A stretch of DNA of 17,847 bases from an uncultured Collinsella sp. (GCA_902482615.1 CABTAA010000008.1:1-17847), one strand, 5' to 3'; numbered from the stretch's first letter, positions 6,981 through 14,546 are shown. Program-made: numbers and translations. The notes: generated from the letters alone by a model not told the origin.

Positions 6981-7794
6981 CTGGCTTGCGGCCGAGGAGC
7001 GATACGAGCCCGCGGGGGCTCGGCATCGTGTGATGCAAAAGAATGTCCTGCACCTGGCGAGCCTGCTTGAGCGGGTTCGCCTGGGTGGAGGCGCGCACGA
7101 GGGCGGGTCGATGATCGACCGCGCCCTTTCTTGCGTTTCGGCTCCGGTGCGCCTAGTGGGGATGCTCGTTTGCGTTCTGTGCGTGTGCCTGACGCAAAGC
7201 TCGCTATATCTGATGTTGATGGCGGCGATCGCGTTGGTGTTGGTCGCGGTGCGCCCCGCACGCGGGCTGCGCGCGACCTTTGTGCCGGCGCTTGGCGCTG
7301 CGGGGCTGGCGGTGGTCCTGGCGCTGCCTGCCCTGCTGCTGGGCATTTCTGCCACGGGCGCCATGCTCAAGATTGCGCTCAAGACCTTCATTAATGTGTC
7401 GTTGGTGCTGGGTGTTTCATGGACCCTCACGTGGAGCCGAATGTCGGCGGCGCTCAAGATGCTACATCTACCCGACGAAGTTATCTTTACGTTTGATATG
7501 GCGCTCAAGCATATCGAGGTGCTGGGTCGCACGGCGCACAATCTGTGCGAATCGGTCATGCTGCGCAGCGTTGGCCGTGCACCTGAGGGATTTTCGCGTA
7601 CCGATTCGATTGCGGGTATCATGGGCATGACGTTTATCAAGGCGATGGAATGCAGCCGCGCGATGGACGAGGCCATGCTGTGCCGCGGCTTTGCCGGCGT
7701 GTATCCGGCGCCTGCACGGAGCGGCTTTGGCTGGCACGATGTCGTTTACGCGGCCGTTGTGGTTCTGCTCGCCGTGTTGTGCGCGGTGCTGTAA
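6958..7794 (+). CDS. ECF transporter T component (CbiQ/EcfT family)
   Basis: The transmembrane coupling subunit that links the ATPase to the substrate-binding component of the metal importer. It has 278 residues with a hydrophobic core from about 62 to 160 and a last helix at about 256-277. Between them are the cytoplasmic coupling helices with the two short Arg-Gly type motifs of the family, MLRSVGR (201-207) and AMLCRGFAG (239-247). ATG at 6958 is preferred over GTG at 6952 because AAGGAA at 6942-6947 sits 10 bases from the ATG and only 4 from the GTG. It overlaps the upstream gene by 23 bases, indicating translational coupling. A soluble N-terminal stretch of about 60 residues before the first helix is longer than I expect for this family. 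Confidence 0.9.
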   Translation: MAIAELPSWLAAEERYEPAGARHRVMQKNVLHLASLLERVRLGGGAHEGGSMIDRALSCVSAPVRLVGMLVCVLCVCLTQSSLYLMLMAAIALVLVAVRPARGLRATFVPALGAAGLAVVLALPALLLGISATGAMLKIALKTFINVSLVLGVSWTLTWSRMSAALKMLHLPDEVIFTFDMALKHIEVLGRTAHNLCESVMLRSVGRAPEGFSRTDSIAGIMGMTFIKAMECSRAMDEAMLCRGFAGVYPAPARSGFGWHDVVYAAVVVLLAVLCAVL

Positions 7795-7838
7795 CGCGGG
7801 CGGTCGAACCGTCGATGTGAGTAGGGAAGGGCGACGTT

Positions 7839-8609
7839 TTGGCAAACGATACGAATGACGCGATGGGTGCGAGCGGTGCTGCTGGCGCCGAGATCACGCC
7901 GCTCATCGAATTTCGCGACGTGGTGTTTACCTATGCGGGTCATACGGTGGTCGATGGCGTTTCGCTGCAGGTGGACCGTGGGGAGCTTGTTGCCCTGCTC
8001 GGTCCCAACGGCTGCGGCAAGACGACGATCATGCGCCTTATCAACGGCCTTGAGCTCACGGACGCGGGTGCGTACCTGTTTGACGGACATGCGGTCGATG
8101 CGGCATATCTCAAGGATTCTGCGACGGCCCAGCGGTTCCATCAGCGCGTGGGCTTTGTGTTCCAGAATGCCGATGCGCAGCTCTTTTGCGCCACGGTCGG
8201 TGAGGAGGTCGCGTTTGGCCCCGCCCAGATGGGGCTTCCGGCAGGCGAGCTTGAGCGCCGCGTTCGCGATGCCATGGAGCTGTTCCAGGTTGCCGATCTG
8301 GTCGATGCCTCGCCCTATCAGCTTTCGGGTGGGCAAAAGAAGCGCGTGGCGCTGGCTGCCGTCGTGTCGATGAACCCCGATATCCTGGTACTCGACGAGC
8401 CTACCAACGGACTTGACGAAGACTCTTGCGACATCGTGGTCAACTTTCTACTGGCCTATGTTGCTGCCGGTAAGACGGTCTTGATGAGCACGCACCATCA
8501 GGATTTGGTACGACGCCTGGGTGCCCGCGCCATCTATATCGACCGATATCACCGCGTGGTCGAGGCACCCGTGGCATCGTATGGAACCGAAAGCGGCGCT
8601 GCGGAATAG
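7839..8609 (+). CDS. ECF/ABC transporter ATP-binding subunit (CbiO/NikO type)
   Basis: The ATPase that powers the metal importer from the cytoplasmic face. All ABC motifs are present: Walker A GPNGCGKT (55-62), Q-loop at Q109 in FVFQNADAQLF, signature LSGGQ (162-166), Walker B ILVLDE (182-187) and the H-loop His in STHHQD (about 219-220). QNADAQLF is the form typical of CbiO/EcfA ATPases. The start is taken as TTG at 7839 because GGGAAGG at 7824-7830 lies at proper spacing, while the ATG at 7863 has no such site. It is the last gene of the three-gene transporter operon, 44 bases after the T component. Only one ATPase gene is present, so a homodimer is expected, as in Cbi/Nik systems. Confidence 0.93.
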   Translation: MANDTNDAMGASGAAGAEITPLIEFRDVVFTYAGHTVVDGVSLQVDRGELVALLGPNGCGKTTIMRLINGLELTDAGAYLFDGHAVDAAYLKDSATAQRFHQRVGFVFQNADAQLFCATVGEEVAFGPAQMGLPAGELERRVRDAMELFQVADLVDASPYQLSGGQKKRVALAAVVSMNPDILVLDEPTNGLDEDSCDIVVNFLLAYVAAGKTVLMSTHHQDLVRRLGARAIYIDRYHRVVEAPVASYGTESGAAE

Positions 8610-8654
8610 TTGCTGCGTAGTAGGGCTGCGGCCGTGCGCGTGGCTTGCCGTGAA

Positions 8655-8663
8655 TGGTATAGT
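8655..8663 (+). promoter_or_regulatory. Possible extended -10 promoter for the phospholipase C-like gene
   Basis: TGGTATAGT is an extended -10 about 25 bases before the ATG at 8688, which would give a very short leader. No -35 is evident at the right distance. Called by eye. Confidence 0.4.
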
Positions 8664-8687
8664 TATCCGGGTTTTACGGGGGTGGCT

Positions 8688-9536
8688 ATGCCAAGTTGGA
8701 ATATTCATATCGCTCAGACGGAACGACTGCTGGCACGTGCTGGGACGCTTGCCGATAACGTGCGCGACCGCAATGCCTTTTTGTTTGGCAGCGTGGTTCC
8801 GGACATTTTTGTGGGCTATATGGTTCCCGGCATTGCCGATCCCATCCCGTATCGCATTACGCACTTTGCCAAGCCTGAGCCTATCCCTAAGCCGCGTGAG
8901 CATGAGTTTTGGGACACCTATGTGGCGCCGCTGCTCGAAGGGGCGCTTGTTGGTGCGCCAGCTGCCGCGACCTCGATTGTCGAGGAGCGCGAGCGACTCA
9001 ATCGGGTGCATTATCCCCAACGCTATAGGGACGCCGAGCCGGTTGCCGGTCCCGGCGCCTGTGAGTTCTCGCTTGCGTCCGAAGATGTGGCGCAGTCGCT
9101 GCTCGATCTGACGCTGGGTGTCTGGTCTCACCTCGTGGCCGATACCGTGTGGAATACTCGCGTGAACCAGTACCTGGAGGCGCACGGCGGCAGGCCGTGC
9201 GAGGAATTCCGCATTAAAAAGCAAGGCGACTTTGACTGGTTTGGTAAGACGCTCGGCATTGTTTCGATTCCGCGTGCGACCGATCGCCTGTATACCGCTG
9301 CGACGCGTTTTGGGCAGTATCCCATCCATAAAGAGTATGTGCTCAAGACCATCGGCGTCATGCACGAGATTGTACGCGAAAACCCCGGCGAGTCCGATCA
9401 TCCGCCGTATCGCCTGCTAACCGAGGAGTTTTTCGATACAACGTTTACCGAGGTCATCGAGCTAACCGAGGCGGGATTTGCCGCCCGCGTCGCATCACCC
9501 GGTGTGCCCGCTCTGCCCCTGATCGCTAGCTGCTAG
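8688..9536 (+). CDS. Zinc-dependent phospholipase C-like family protein, function unknown
   Basis: A 282-residue protein opening MPSWNIHIAQ, with FLFGSVVPDI near 31-40 and WSHLVADTVWN near 146-156. These fit the zinc-dependent phospholipase C / S1-P1 nuclease-like fold, where spaced His and Asp residues bind metal; candidates here are H7, D39, H59, H148 and D152. There is no signal peptide, unlike secreted phospholipases, so it is probably a cytoplasmic metal-dependent hydrolase of unknown substrate. The start at 8688 is preferred over the longer frame from 8610 because the homology-like N-terminus begins at MPSW; a G-rich GGGGGTGG precedes it. It lies 78 bases after the ATPase gene with a possible promoter of its own. 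Its stop codon overlaps that of the convergent nuclease-like gene. Family assignment is moderate. Confidence 0.62.
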   Translation: MPSWNIHIAQTERLLARAGTLADNVRDRNAFLFGSVVPDIFVGYMVPGIADPIPYRITHFAKPEPIPKPREHEFWDTYVAPLLEGALVGAPAAATSIVEERERLNRVHYPQRYRDAEPVAGPGACEFSLASEDVAQSLLDLTLGVWSHLVADTVWNTRVNQYLEAHGGRPCEEFRIKKQGDFDWFGKTLGIVSIPRATDRLYTAATRFGQYPIHKEYVLKTIGVMHEIVRENPGESDHPPYRLLTEEFFDTTFTEVIELTEAGFAARVASPGVPALPLIASC

Positions 9537-10606
9537 CTGGCCGGCCCGGCAGTGAATAGCTCAACCCAATCGACCAACAGCTCCCGCCGAAGGGTATCTT
9601 CGGTGATGCGTTCCTGGTCGGTCTTTGGGATGTAGGGGAGCCCCGCCTTTTTATGGATGAGTTCGGCGATGTTGTTAAAGCTCTTCGTGTCTTTGATTTG
9701 CTCATAGGTTATCTGGATAACGTCATAGCCCATGCTGGTGAGGGCGGTGGTGCGCTCGGCATCGGAGAGACTTGCCGCTTCGCCATCGTGGGCGGAGCGG
9801 CCTTGGCATTCCAAGATGACGCCCATGCTGCCGGCGTTGCTCTCGATGAGGATATCGGCGTAACAGCAGGTTTTGTCATACAGCGAGCGTGCGGCGTCGC
9901 TGAGTGGGATGCGCACGTTGTTTGCGATGTTGATGCCCATGCCGCCCTCGTCGCGGGGGAGCGAGACAAGCATGGAGGTCTGTACTTCGAAGGGCGAGGC
10001 GGTCTGCCCCGTCATGTGCTCGGCCGCCCAGCGCAGTTGTTTGACGCCGCGCAGGCCTGCGGCCTGCTTGGCGAACGCGGCGATATCCGCCGCGGTAAGA
10101 AGCGGCGTACGCTTCCACAAGTTGGTGTCATTGCCCTTGGTGTCGACAACACGCTTCCAACCGCAGCCAGGCGGAATGAGCTTAAGGGAAATTGCCTCAT
10201 CAAGTTGCTGTTGTGTACGTTTGCAAAGCGTGAACACCGCGAATGAGCTGCACATCTCATAGCACGCCATAAGCAGCTGGTTGCGTGAGACCTGCGTAGC
10301 AAGGTTGAGCAGTGTGAACTCGGACGATGTGACATCAAACCCATGCTCAGTTTGCCTAAACGACCCGGGAGGCGGCTCTTGGGTCAGGAGGTGCGATTTA
10401 AACAGGCTTCGCGACCCAGATTGTGCCCGAGTGAATACAAGCCTGTGAAGCGGTGCGTGAAGCAGGTCTTTTACAACTGCATGACTTCCGAGGCCGCAAC
10501 ATCTGCGATCCATATTGCCAGGGCTAATGGCGGGGTAAAGGCCTAATACCTGCGGCGGGATACGGTGATAGTAAAAAGCGGATTGACCGCATAGCGTCAG
10601 GTCCAT
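9533..10606 (-). CDS. PD-(D/E)XK nuclease-like protein with AbiEi-like N-terminal region, Coriobacteriia type
   Basis: A 357-residue protein I recognise only as a type seen in Coriobacteriia; no biochemical role is known to me. The N-terminal half resembles the AbiEi-like regions of actinobacterial proteins that carry DUF559 endonuclease domains: GFDVTSSEFTLLNLA at 89-103, followed by a helical stretch with a conserved-looking Glu at E117. The C-terminal half (about 200-320) fits the PD-(D/E)XK fold: SPFE with E207, D251 in YADILIE, then ECQGRSAH with E266 and Q268 in place of the usual E-x-K, then DAERTTALTSMGYDVIQIT. The ATG at 10606 has AGGAGG at 10612-10617. The frame stays open to 10726, but that extension only reads through an inverted-repeat arm. 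A role in DNA cleavage or defence is inference. Confidence 0.7.
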   Translation of the reverse strand: MDLTLCGQSAFYYHRIPPQVLGLYPAISPGNMDRRCCGLGSHAVVKDLLHAPLHRLVFTRAQSGSRSLFKSHLLTQEPPPGSFRQTEHGFDVTSSEFTLLNLATQVSRNQLLMACYEMCSSFAVFTLCKRTQQQLDEAISLKLIPPGCGWKRVVDTKGNDTNLWKRTPLLTAADIAAFAKQAAGLRGVKQLRWAAEHMTGQTASPFEVQTSMLVSLPRDEGGMGINIANNVRIPLSDAARSLYDKTCCYADILIESNAGSMGVILECQGRSAHDGEAASLSDAERTTALTSMGYDVIQITYEQIKDTKSFNNIAELIHKKAGLPYIPKTDQERITEDTLRRELLVDWVELFTAGPAS

Positions 10607-10656
10607 GACGTCCTCCTGGTCGAAATGTGCTTTTGGACCGTGCGATGCCAGCGTCA

Positions 10657-10786
10657 ATTCGGAAGTATGCGGCAAAATCTGAACCCTGTGAGCAGACCTG
10701 GCTTTTGAGGCTAGTTTATCAGGCATTTTGTTGCGAAAAAACGGGGTGTGCTCGGAGGTCTCAGAATTTGCCGCATACTTCCGAAA
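10657..10786. repeat. 26-bp inverted repeat pair (130 bp element) upstream of the nuclease-like gene
   Basis: The left arm (10657-10682) and right arm (10761-10786) are inverted copies agreeing at 24 of 26 positions; the shared core on the plus strand of the right arm is TTTGCCGCATACTTCCGAA. The 78-bp interior has no gene. The arms are followed by similar words (GACCTGGCTTTTG at 10695-10707, GATCTGGCTCTTG after 10794), a weak direct repeat. It could be a MITE-like element, a bidirectional regulatory site or a recombination site. I see no clear target duplication. Confidence 0.8.
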
Positions 10787-10961
10787 ACCAGGTCGATCTG
10801 GCTCTTGCTAAAACGATTTAGCAGCGTCGGTTAAGGTGTGGGTTTGCCACCGGGCGAACACTTTTAGCGCTTGGGACTTTATTCTTTGGGCCTCGAAGGG
10901 TGGATTTCGCACTTTTGGTAAAGAAATGAGTGCGTGTTTTGCCGTGCGCCGGCATTGGCAC
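10787..10961. other. Intergenic stretch with no recognisable gene
   Basis: Between the right repeat arm and the pyk terminator I find no gene with a ribosome binding site or recognisable product, no RNA gene and no promoter I would defend. Together with the flanking repeat and terminator it makes a 422-base gap between coding regions. Confidence 0.5.
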
Positions 10962-11000
10962 AAAAAAAGGGCCCGGAAGGCGAAGCCTTCCGGGCCCTTT
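10962..11000 (-). terminator. Strong intrinsic terminator of pyk
   Basis: A perfect 15-bp stem pairs 10967-10981 with 10985-10999 around a three-base GAA loop (read on the plus strand). It is GC-rich and, read on the minus strand, is followed by seven T (10962-10968). It stands 29 bases beyond the pyk stop codon and belongs to the GC-rich (Coriobacteriia-like) side of the window. Confidence 0.95.
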
Positions 11001-11028
11001 GCAATGCAAATCTGCTTGCAAGTGCGAT

Positions 11029-12474
11029 TTAGCGCACCTGAGCGACGTAAGCGACGTTGGTCGAGGAGACCTTGTCCTCGAGCTGGACGCTCATGCGGGG
11101 ATCGCCGGCGGTGGCGACGGTCAGGTCGCCGGCCTCGACGTAGCCGAGCTCCTTAGCGGTCTCGATCGCCTTGACGATCGTGCCGTTGACGGTGCCCTGC
11201 GTAATCTCGGCCTGGTGCGGGATAACGCCCCAGTACATGATCATCTGCTGGACGGCCCACTCGTGGCGGGAGAACGCGCAGATCGGCATGTTGGGACGGA
11301 AGTGCGAAATCAGGCGAGCGGTACGACCGGTGGTCGTCGGCACGGTGATGCACTTGGCGCCAACGGTGGTAGCCATGTTCACAGCGGACATACCCACAAC
11401 GTTGTTGACGACGCGGGTGCCGTGAGCGTCAGCCGGAACCTCGAGCGGAGCGTGAGCCGGGAGGTACTTCTCGGTCTCGAGAGCGATGCGGGCCTGCATC
11501 TTGACGGCCTCGACCGGGTACTTACCGGCAGCGGACTCGCCGGACAGCATGACGGCGTCGGTGCCGTCGTAAATGGCGTTAGCGACGTCGGCAACCTCGG
11601 CGCGCGTCGGGCGCGGGTTCTGCTGCATGGAGTCGAGCATCTGCGTAGCGGTAATGACGGGCTTGTAGGCCGCGTTGCACTTGGCGATGATCTCTTTCTG
11701 GATGTGCGGCACCTGGCTTGCAGGAATCTCCACGCCAAGATCTCCTCTGGCAACCATGATACCATCCGATGCTTCAATGATGGAATCAATGTTCTCAACA
11801 CCTTCTGCATTCTCAATCTTCGCAATAATACCGATGTCCTTTCCACCGTTATCATTCAGAAGTTTACGGATCTCACGGATCACCTCTGCGGAACGGACGA
11901 AAGATGCCGCAATGAAATCAAATTTCTGCTCGATACCAAAAAGGATATCGTTCTTATCCTGCTCTGTGATACCCGGAAGATTTACTTTTACGTAAGGAAC
12001 ATTTACGCCTTTTTTCTCTCCCAGCTCACCACCGTTTAAGATATCACAGATGATATCGGTTCCTTTGATTGCCTTAACTTCCAGCTCGATCAGACCATCA
12101 TCAATAAGAATCTTGTTTCCCGGTTTCACGTCTTTATAAAGTGTCTCATATGTGATGGCAACTTTTTTGTCATCACCTTCAAAATCACCGATTCCAAGTA
12201 CAAACTGGTTTCCTGACTCCAGTTTTACCTTCTGTCCGTCCTTTAAAAGTCTGGTACGGATCTCCGGTCCCTTTGTATCAAGAAGCATCGCGATCGGCAT
12301 ATCCAGCTCCTCACGAAGCTCTTTGATCATGTCCACACGGCCCTTCTGCTCCTCGTGGTCTCCGTGAGAAAAGTTGAATCTGGCAATATCCATTCCATTC
12401 TCCATAAGAGCTTTCAGAGTTTCCCTGTTGTTGCTGGCAGGTCCAAGTGTACAGATAATCTTTGTTCTTTTCAT
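11029..12474 (-). CDS. pyk: Pyruvate kinase, apparently chimeric between two genomes
   Basis: The last step of glycolysis, converting phosphoenolpyruvate and ADP to pyruvate and ATP. It has 481 residues, normal for the short form. Catalytic and binding residues are intact: NFSHG (34-38), DTKGPEIRT (66-74), AKIEN with K219 and E221, ARGDLG with D245, and ITATQM with T277. The B domain is at about 71-165 and the C-terminal domain after about 345. The oddity is base use. Codons for residues 1 to about 245 are AT-richer clostridial style, while those from about 262 on are GC-rich Coriobacteriia style. The change happens in the conserved catalytic region, so the active site combines residues from both sides. 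The start has GAGGGAG upstream and lies 30 bases after the rhomboid-like gene; the end has a GC-rich terminator. The product call is firm; its existence as one natural gene is doubtful. Confidence 0.9.
   Translation of the reverse strand: MKRTKIICTLGPASNNRETLKALMENGMDIARFNFSHGDHEEQKGRVDMIKELREELDMPIAMLLDTKGPEIRTRLLKDGQKVKLESGNQFVLGIGDFEGDDKKVAITYETLYKDVKPGNKILIDDGLIELEVKAIKGTDIICDILNGGELGEKKGVNVPYVKVNLPGITEQDKNDILFGIEQKFDFIAASFVRSAEVIREIRKLLNDNGGKDIGIIAKIENAEGVENIDSIIEASDGIMVARGDLGVEIPASQVPHIQKEIIAKCNAAYKPVITATQMLDSMQQNPRPTRAEVADVANAIYDGTDAVMLSGESAAGKYPVEAVKMQARIALETEKYLPAHAPLEVPADAHGTRVVNNVVGMSAVNMATTVGAKCITVPTTTGRTARLISHFRPNMPICAFSRHEWAVQQMIMYWGVIPHQAEITQGTVNGTIVKAIETAKELGYVEAGDLTVATAGDPRMSVQLEDKVSSTNVAYVAQVR
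11680..11750. other. Composition junction: probable contig chimera point (or recombination breakpoint)
   Basis: To the left, pyk codons are GC-ending (for example AAG TGC AAC GCG GCC). To the right they are AT-ending with AGA, GGA and GAT (for example GCC AGA GGA GAT CTT). Gene families, spacer composition and promoter style switch at the same place. The boundary region encodes the invariant MVARGDLGVEIP to IIAKCN stretch, where unrelated genomes share the most sequence. Confidence 0.85.
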
Positions 12475-12504
12475 AATTGAATATACTCCCTCTTTTTTTA
12501 CGTT

Positions 12505-13392
12505 TTACTGTACGTGTTTGTGCGTAAATAAATGATCCTGGCAATATTCATAATTTCCCTTGCACTTTGAGCAGAAACGGAACTCCAGATTTGGATCATC
12601 CTTTTCGGTACGTCCGCAGATCGCGCATTTATGCTTGGCAATTCCATCTGGTCCATAGCCCGTTCTGGTCGGAGCCATGGCCTTCTTAAACTGCTGTCTC
12701 CTGTGAATCTCCTTCGGATTGTAACGGTTCATATCCCGCGTACTGAAATAAAAGATCACAAAATTCAAAAGTGATGCTACAATCGGCACAACGCCTACCC
12801 AAAGTCCAACTCTAAGATATGATACGATATCCCACGCAATAAACAGTCCATATACAAATGCCATCCATTTCATCTTGATGGGGATCACAAACATAAGCAG
12901 CAGCTGAAGATCCGGATATGTGACTGCATAGGCAAGAAAAATAGAAAGACTGATGTAATATGTGGTAAAAATACTTCCATAAGGAAGCATCATTCCCCCA
13001 ACGGTCACATAACCGCCGGTAACTGCATACAAAAGCGCCGCTGCAATAACTGTAAACAAAAGTCCCGAAAAAATATACAAAGTATATCGGAAAGTTCCCC
13101 AGGTACGTTCCAGAGAGGTACCGATCGGATAATAGAAAAAAGCAATTGCAAGCACGAACATGAGAAGATTACTCATTCCTCCCACGCTGGATGGCGGATA
13201 GATCACCCATGTTACGAGTCTCCAGATCTGACCTTTCATGACCATGGACATATCCAGGCTCAGCATGCTCAAAACTCCCGGTGCAGCTGCGGTCAGAATA
13301 TAACCCAGTACATAACATCCGATAATATAAATGGTCAGATTCGGAATCCCGAATCTTCCAAATTTACGGTCCAGTTTGTCGATAAACTTCAT
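12505..13392 (-). CDS. Rhomboid-like polytopic membrane protein with C-terminal zinc ribbon
   Basis: A 295-residue protein with about six hydrophobic segments between residues 18 and 215, then a cytoplasmic-looking tail. Its layout resembles the rhomboid fold (IYIIGCYVLGYIL early; NLLMFVLAIAFFYYPIGTSLERTWGT after the first loop), but I find no GxSG serine motif or matching catalytic His, so it is probably not an active protease. The tail carries HKCAICG, then FCSKCKGNYEYCQDH, about three Cys/Cys or Cys/His pairs that would bind zinc, ending in a His-rich HLFTHKH. ATG at 13392 follows AAAGGAG. It lies 20 bases after corA and 30 before pyk, so the three are likely one transcript. The function is unknown to me; a regulatory or chaperone-like membrane role is a guess. 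Confidence 0.7.
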   Translation of the reverse strand: MKFIDKLDRKFGRFGIPNLTIYIIGCYVLGYILTAAAPGVLSMLSLDMSMVMKGQIWRLVTWVIYPPSSVGGMSNLLMFVLAIAFFYYPIGTSLERTWGTFRYTLYIFSGLLFTVIAAALLYAVTGGYVTVGGMMLPYGSIFTTYYISLSIFLAYAVTYPDLQLLLMFVIPIKMKWMAFVYGLFIAWDIVSYLRVGLWVGVVPIVASLLNFVIFYFSTRDMNRYNPKEIHRRQQFKKAMAPTRTGYGPDGIAKHKCAICGRTEKDDPNLEFRFCSKCKGNYEYCQDHLFTHKHVQ

Positions 13393-13412
13393 TAAATTCT
13401 CCTTTCAGCAAA

Positions 13413-14354
13413 TCAGAAAAACCGCTTCTTGGAAAGAATGATCGCTGCCACAACACTGATCGCCACAGAAAACAGGATAATGATCAGAAAGCCCCATGGA
13501 CTCTGTGATAACGGCATACCGGAACCAGCCACGTTCATTCCGTAAGCGCTGAACACAATGGTCGGAATACTCATGACAATGGTAATGATCGCCAGTACTT
13601 TCATAACAATATTCATATTATTGGAAATAATAGATGCAAAGGCATCCATGGTTCCGTTCAGGATTCCGCTGTACACATTGGCCATTTCGATAGCCTGTTT
13701 GTTCTCAGTGATGACATCTTCCAGAAGATCCGTATCCTCCGGATATTTCTTGATACTGTCTATCTTCAGAAGCTTCTCCAGCACAACCTCGTTGGACCGG
13801 AGGGATGTGATAAAGTAAGTCAGGGATTTCTGCAGCTCCAGAAGCTCGATCAGCTCCTCGTTTCTTGTGGAAAGATGCAGTTTTTCTTCCACCTGCTCAC
13901 TTTTCTTGTCAATGATACGCAGATAACGCAGGTACATACTTGCATTTCTGTAAAGGATCTGGAAAATAAAACGGGTCTTCATATAGGTAAAAAAGCTCCG
14001 GACTCTTCCTTCCATAAATCTGGTCAGAACCGGTGTGTCCTCCAGACAGATAGTAAAGATCATAGACCCTGTCACAATGATACCAAGCGGTATGGTTCCA
14101 TACCAGTCCTTGTCATTACGCTCCTCGATCATAGGAACGTCAACCAGGATCAGTGTATAATTATCCTCAACTTCGATACGTGACCGTTCTTCCTCATCCA
14201 AAGGGGATCGTAAATCGTCAACCTCTATATCAAACTTCTCGGAAAATTCAAAAATCTCTGTTGCCGTCGGATTCGTCAGCGCAATCCAGCAGCCTTCCTC
14301 CGGTTCCTGTATCTGGTGGATGGCTCCGTCTATTGTCTTGTAAATCCTTACCAC
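13413..14354 (-). CDS. corA: CorA family magnesium/cobalt transport protein
   Basis: A pentameric membrane channel for Mg2+ (and Co2+ or Ni2+). It has 313 residues from the chosen start. A large cytoplasmic domain (about 1-250) includes the long helical stalk, with many charged residues such as those around RNEELIELLELQ. Two C-terminal membrane helices follow: about 251-275, ending in the signature YGMN, and about 287-306, followed by the basic tail SKKRFF. GTG at 14354 is chosen because an AGAAGGGAAG purine run lies just upstream and the product then opens MVRIYKT as family members do; the frame extends to a TTG at 14396 without such support. It is the first gene of the corA - rhomboid-like - pyk operon, driven by the consensus promoter at 14408-14436. 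Confidence 0.92.
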   Translation of the reverse strand: MVRIYKTIDGAIHQIQEPEEGCWIALTNPTATEIFEFSEKFDIEVDDLRSPLDEEERSRIEVEDNYTLILVDVPMIEERNDKDWYGTIPLGIIVTGSMIFTICLEDTPVLTRFMEGRVRSFFTYMKTRFIFQILYRNASMYLRYLRIIDKKSEQVEEKLHLSTRNEELIELLELQKSLTYFITSLRSNEVVLEKLLKIDSIKKYPEDTDLLEDVITENKQAIEMANVYSGILNGTMDAFASIISNNMNIVMKVLAIITIVMSIPTIVFSAYGMNVAGSGMPLSQSPWGFLIIILFSVAISVVAAIILSKKRFF

Positions 14355-14407
14355 GATTCCCACTTCCCTTCTTTTGCTTTTCTTTTGCCAGGGCAAAATT
14401 CATTTTT

Positions 14408-14436
14408 ATTATAAATAGTCAAAATAGCTTTGTCAA
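14408..14436 (-). promoter_or_regulatory. Perfect-consensus sigma-A promoter for the corA operon
   Basis: On the minus strand, TTGACA (14436-14431), exactly 17 bases, then TATAAT (14413-14408). Start expected near 14401, leaving about 47 bases of leader before the GTG of corA. The upstream side is AT-rich (14437-14470), which would act like an UP element. Confidence 0.9.
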
Positions 14437-14517
14437 TTCATACATTTTCTTTTTAAAAAAGCTTTTAAATGATTTCACATGCTCTTTACATAAAAATTCA
14501 TTCTGTTTTCCACGTTC

Positions 14518-14546
14518 TTTACATTTTTTCCGGCTTCCTATATAAT
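14518..14546 (+). promoter_or_regulatory. Sigma-A promoter for aroC
   Basis: TTTACA (14518-14523), 17 bases, TATAAT (14541-14546), about 35 bases before the aroC ATG. It is divergent from the corA promoter, with about 80 bases of AT-rich DNA between the two -35 boxes. Confidence 0.85.

Noticed and set aside
10607..10726. 40-residue upstream extension of the nuclease-like frame
   Set aside because: It translates the left inverted-repeat arm; a strong AGGAGG precedes the ATG at 10606.
14355..14396. TTG-initiated extension of CorA
   Set aside because: No ribosome binding site there; GTG at 14354 has a purine run upstream and gives the family-like N-terminus.
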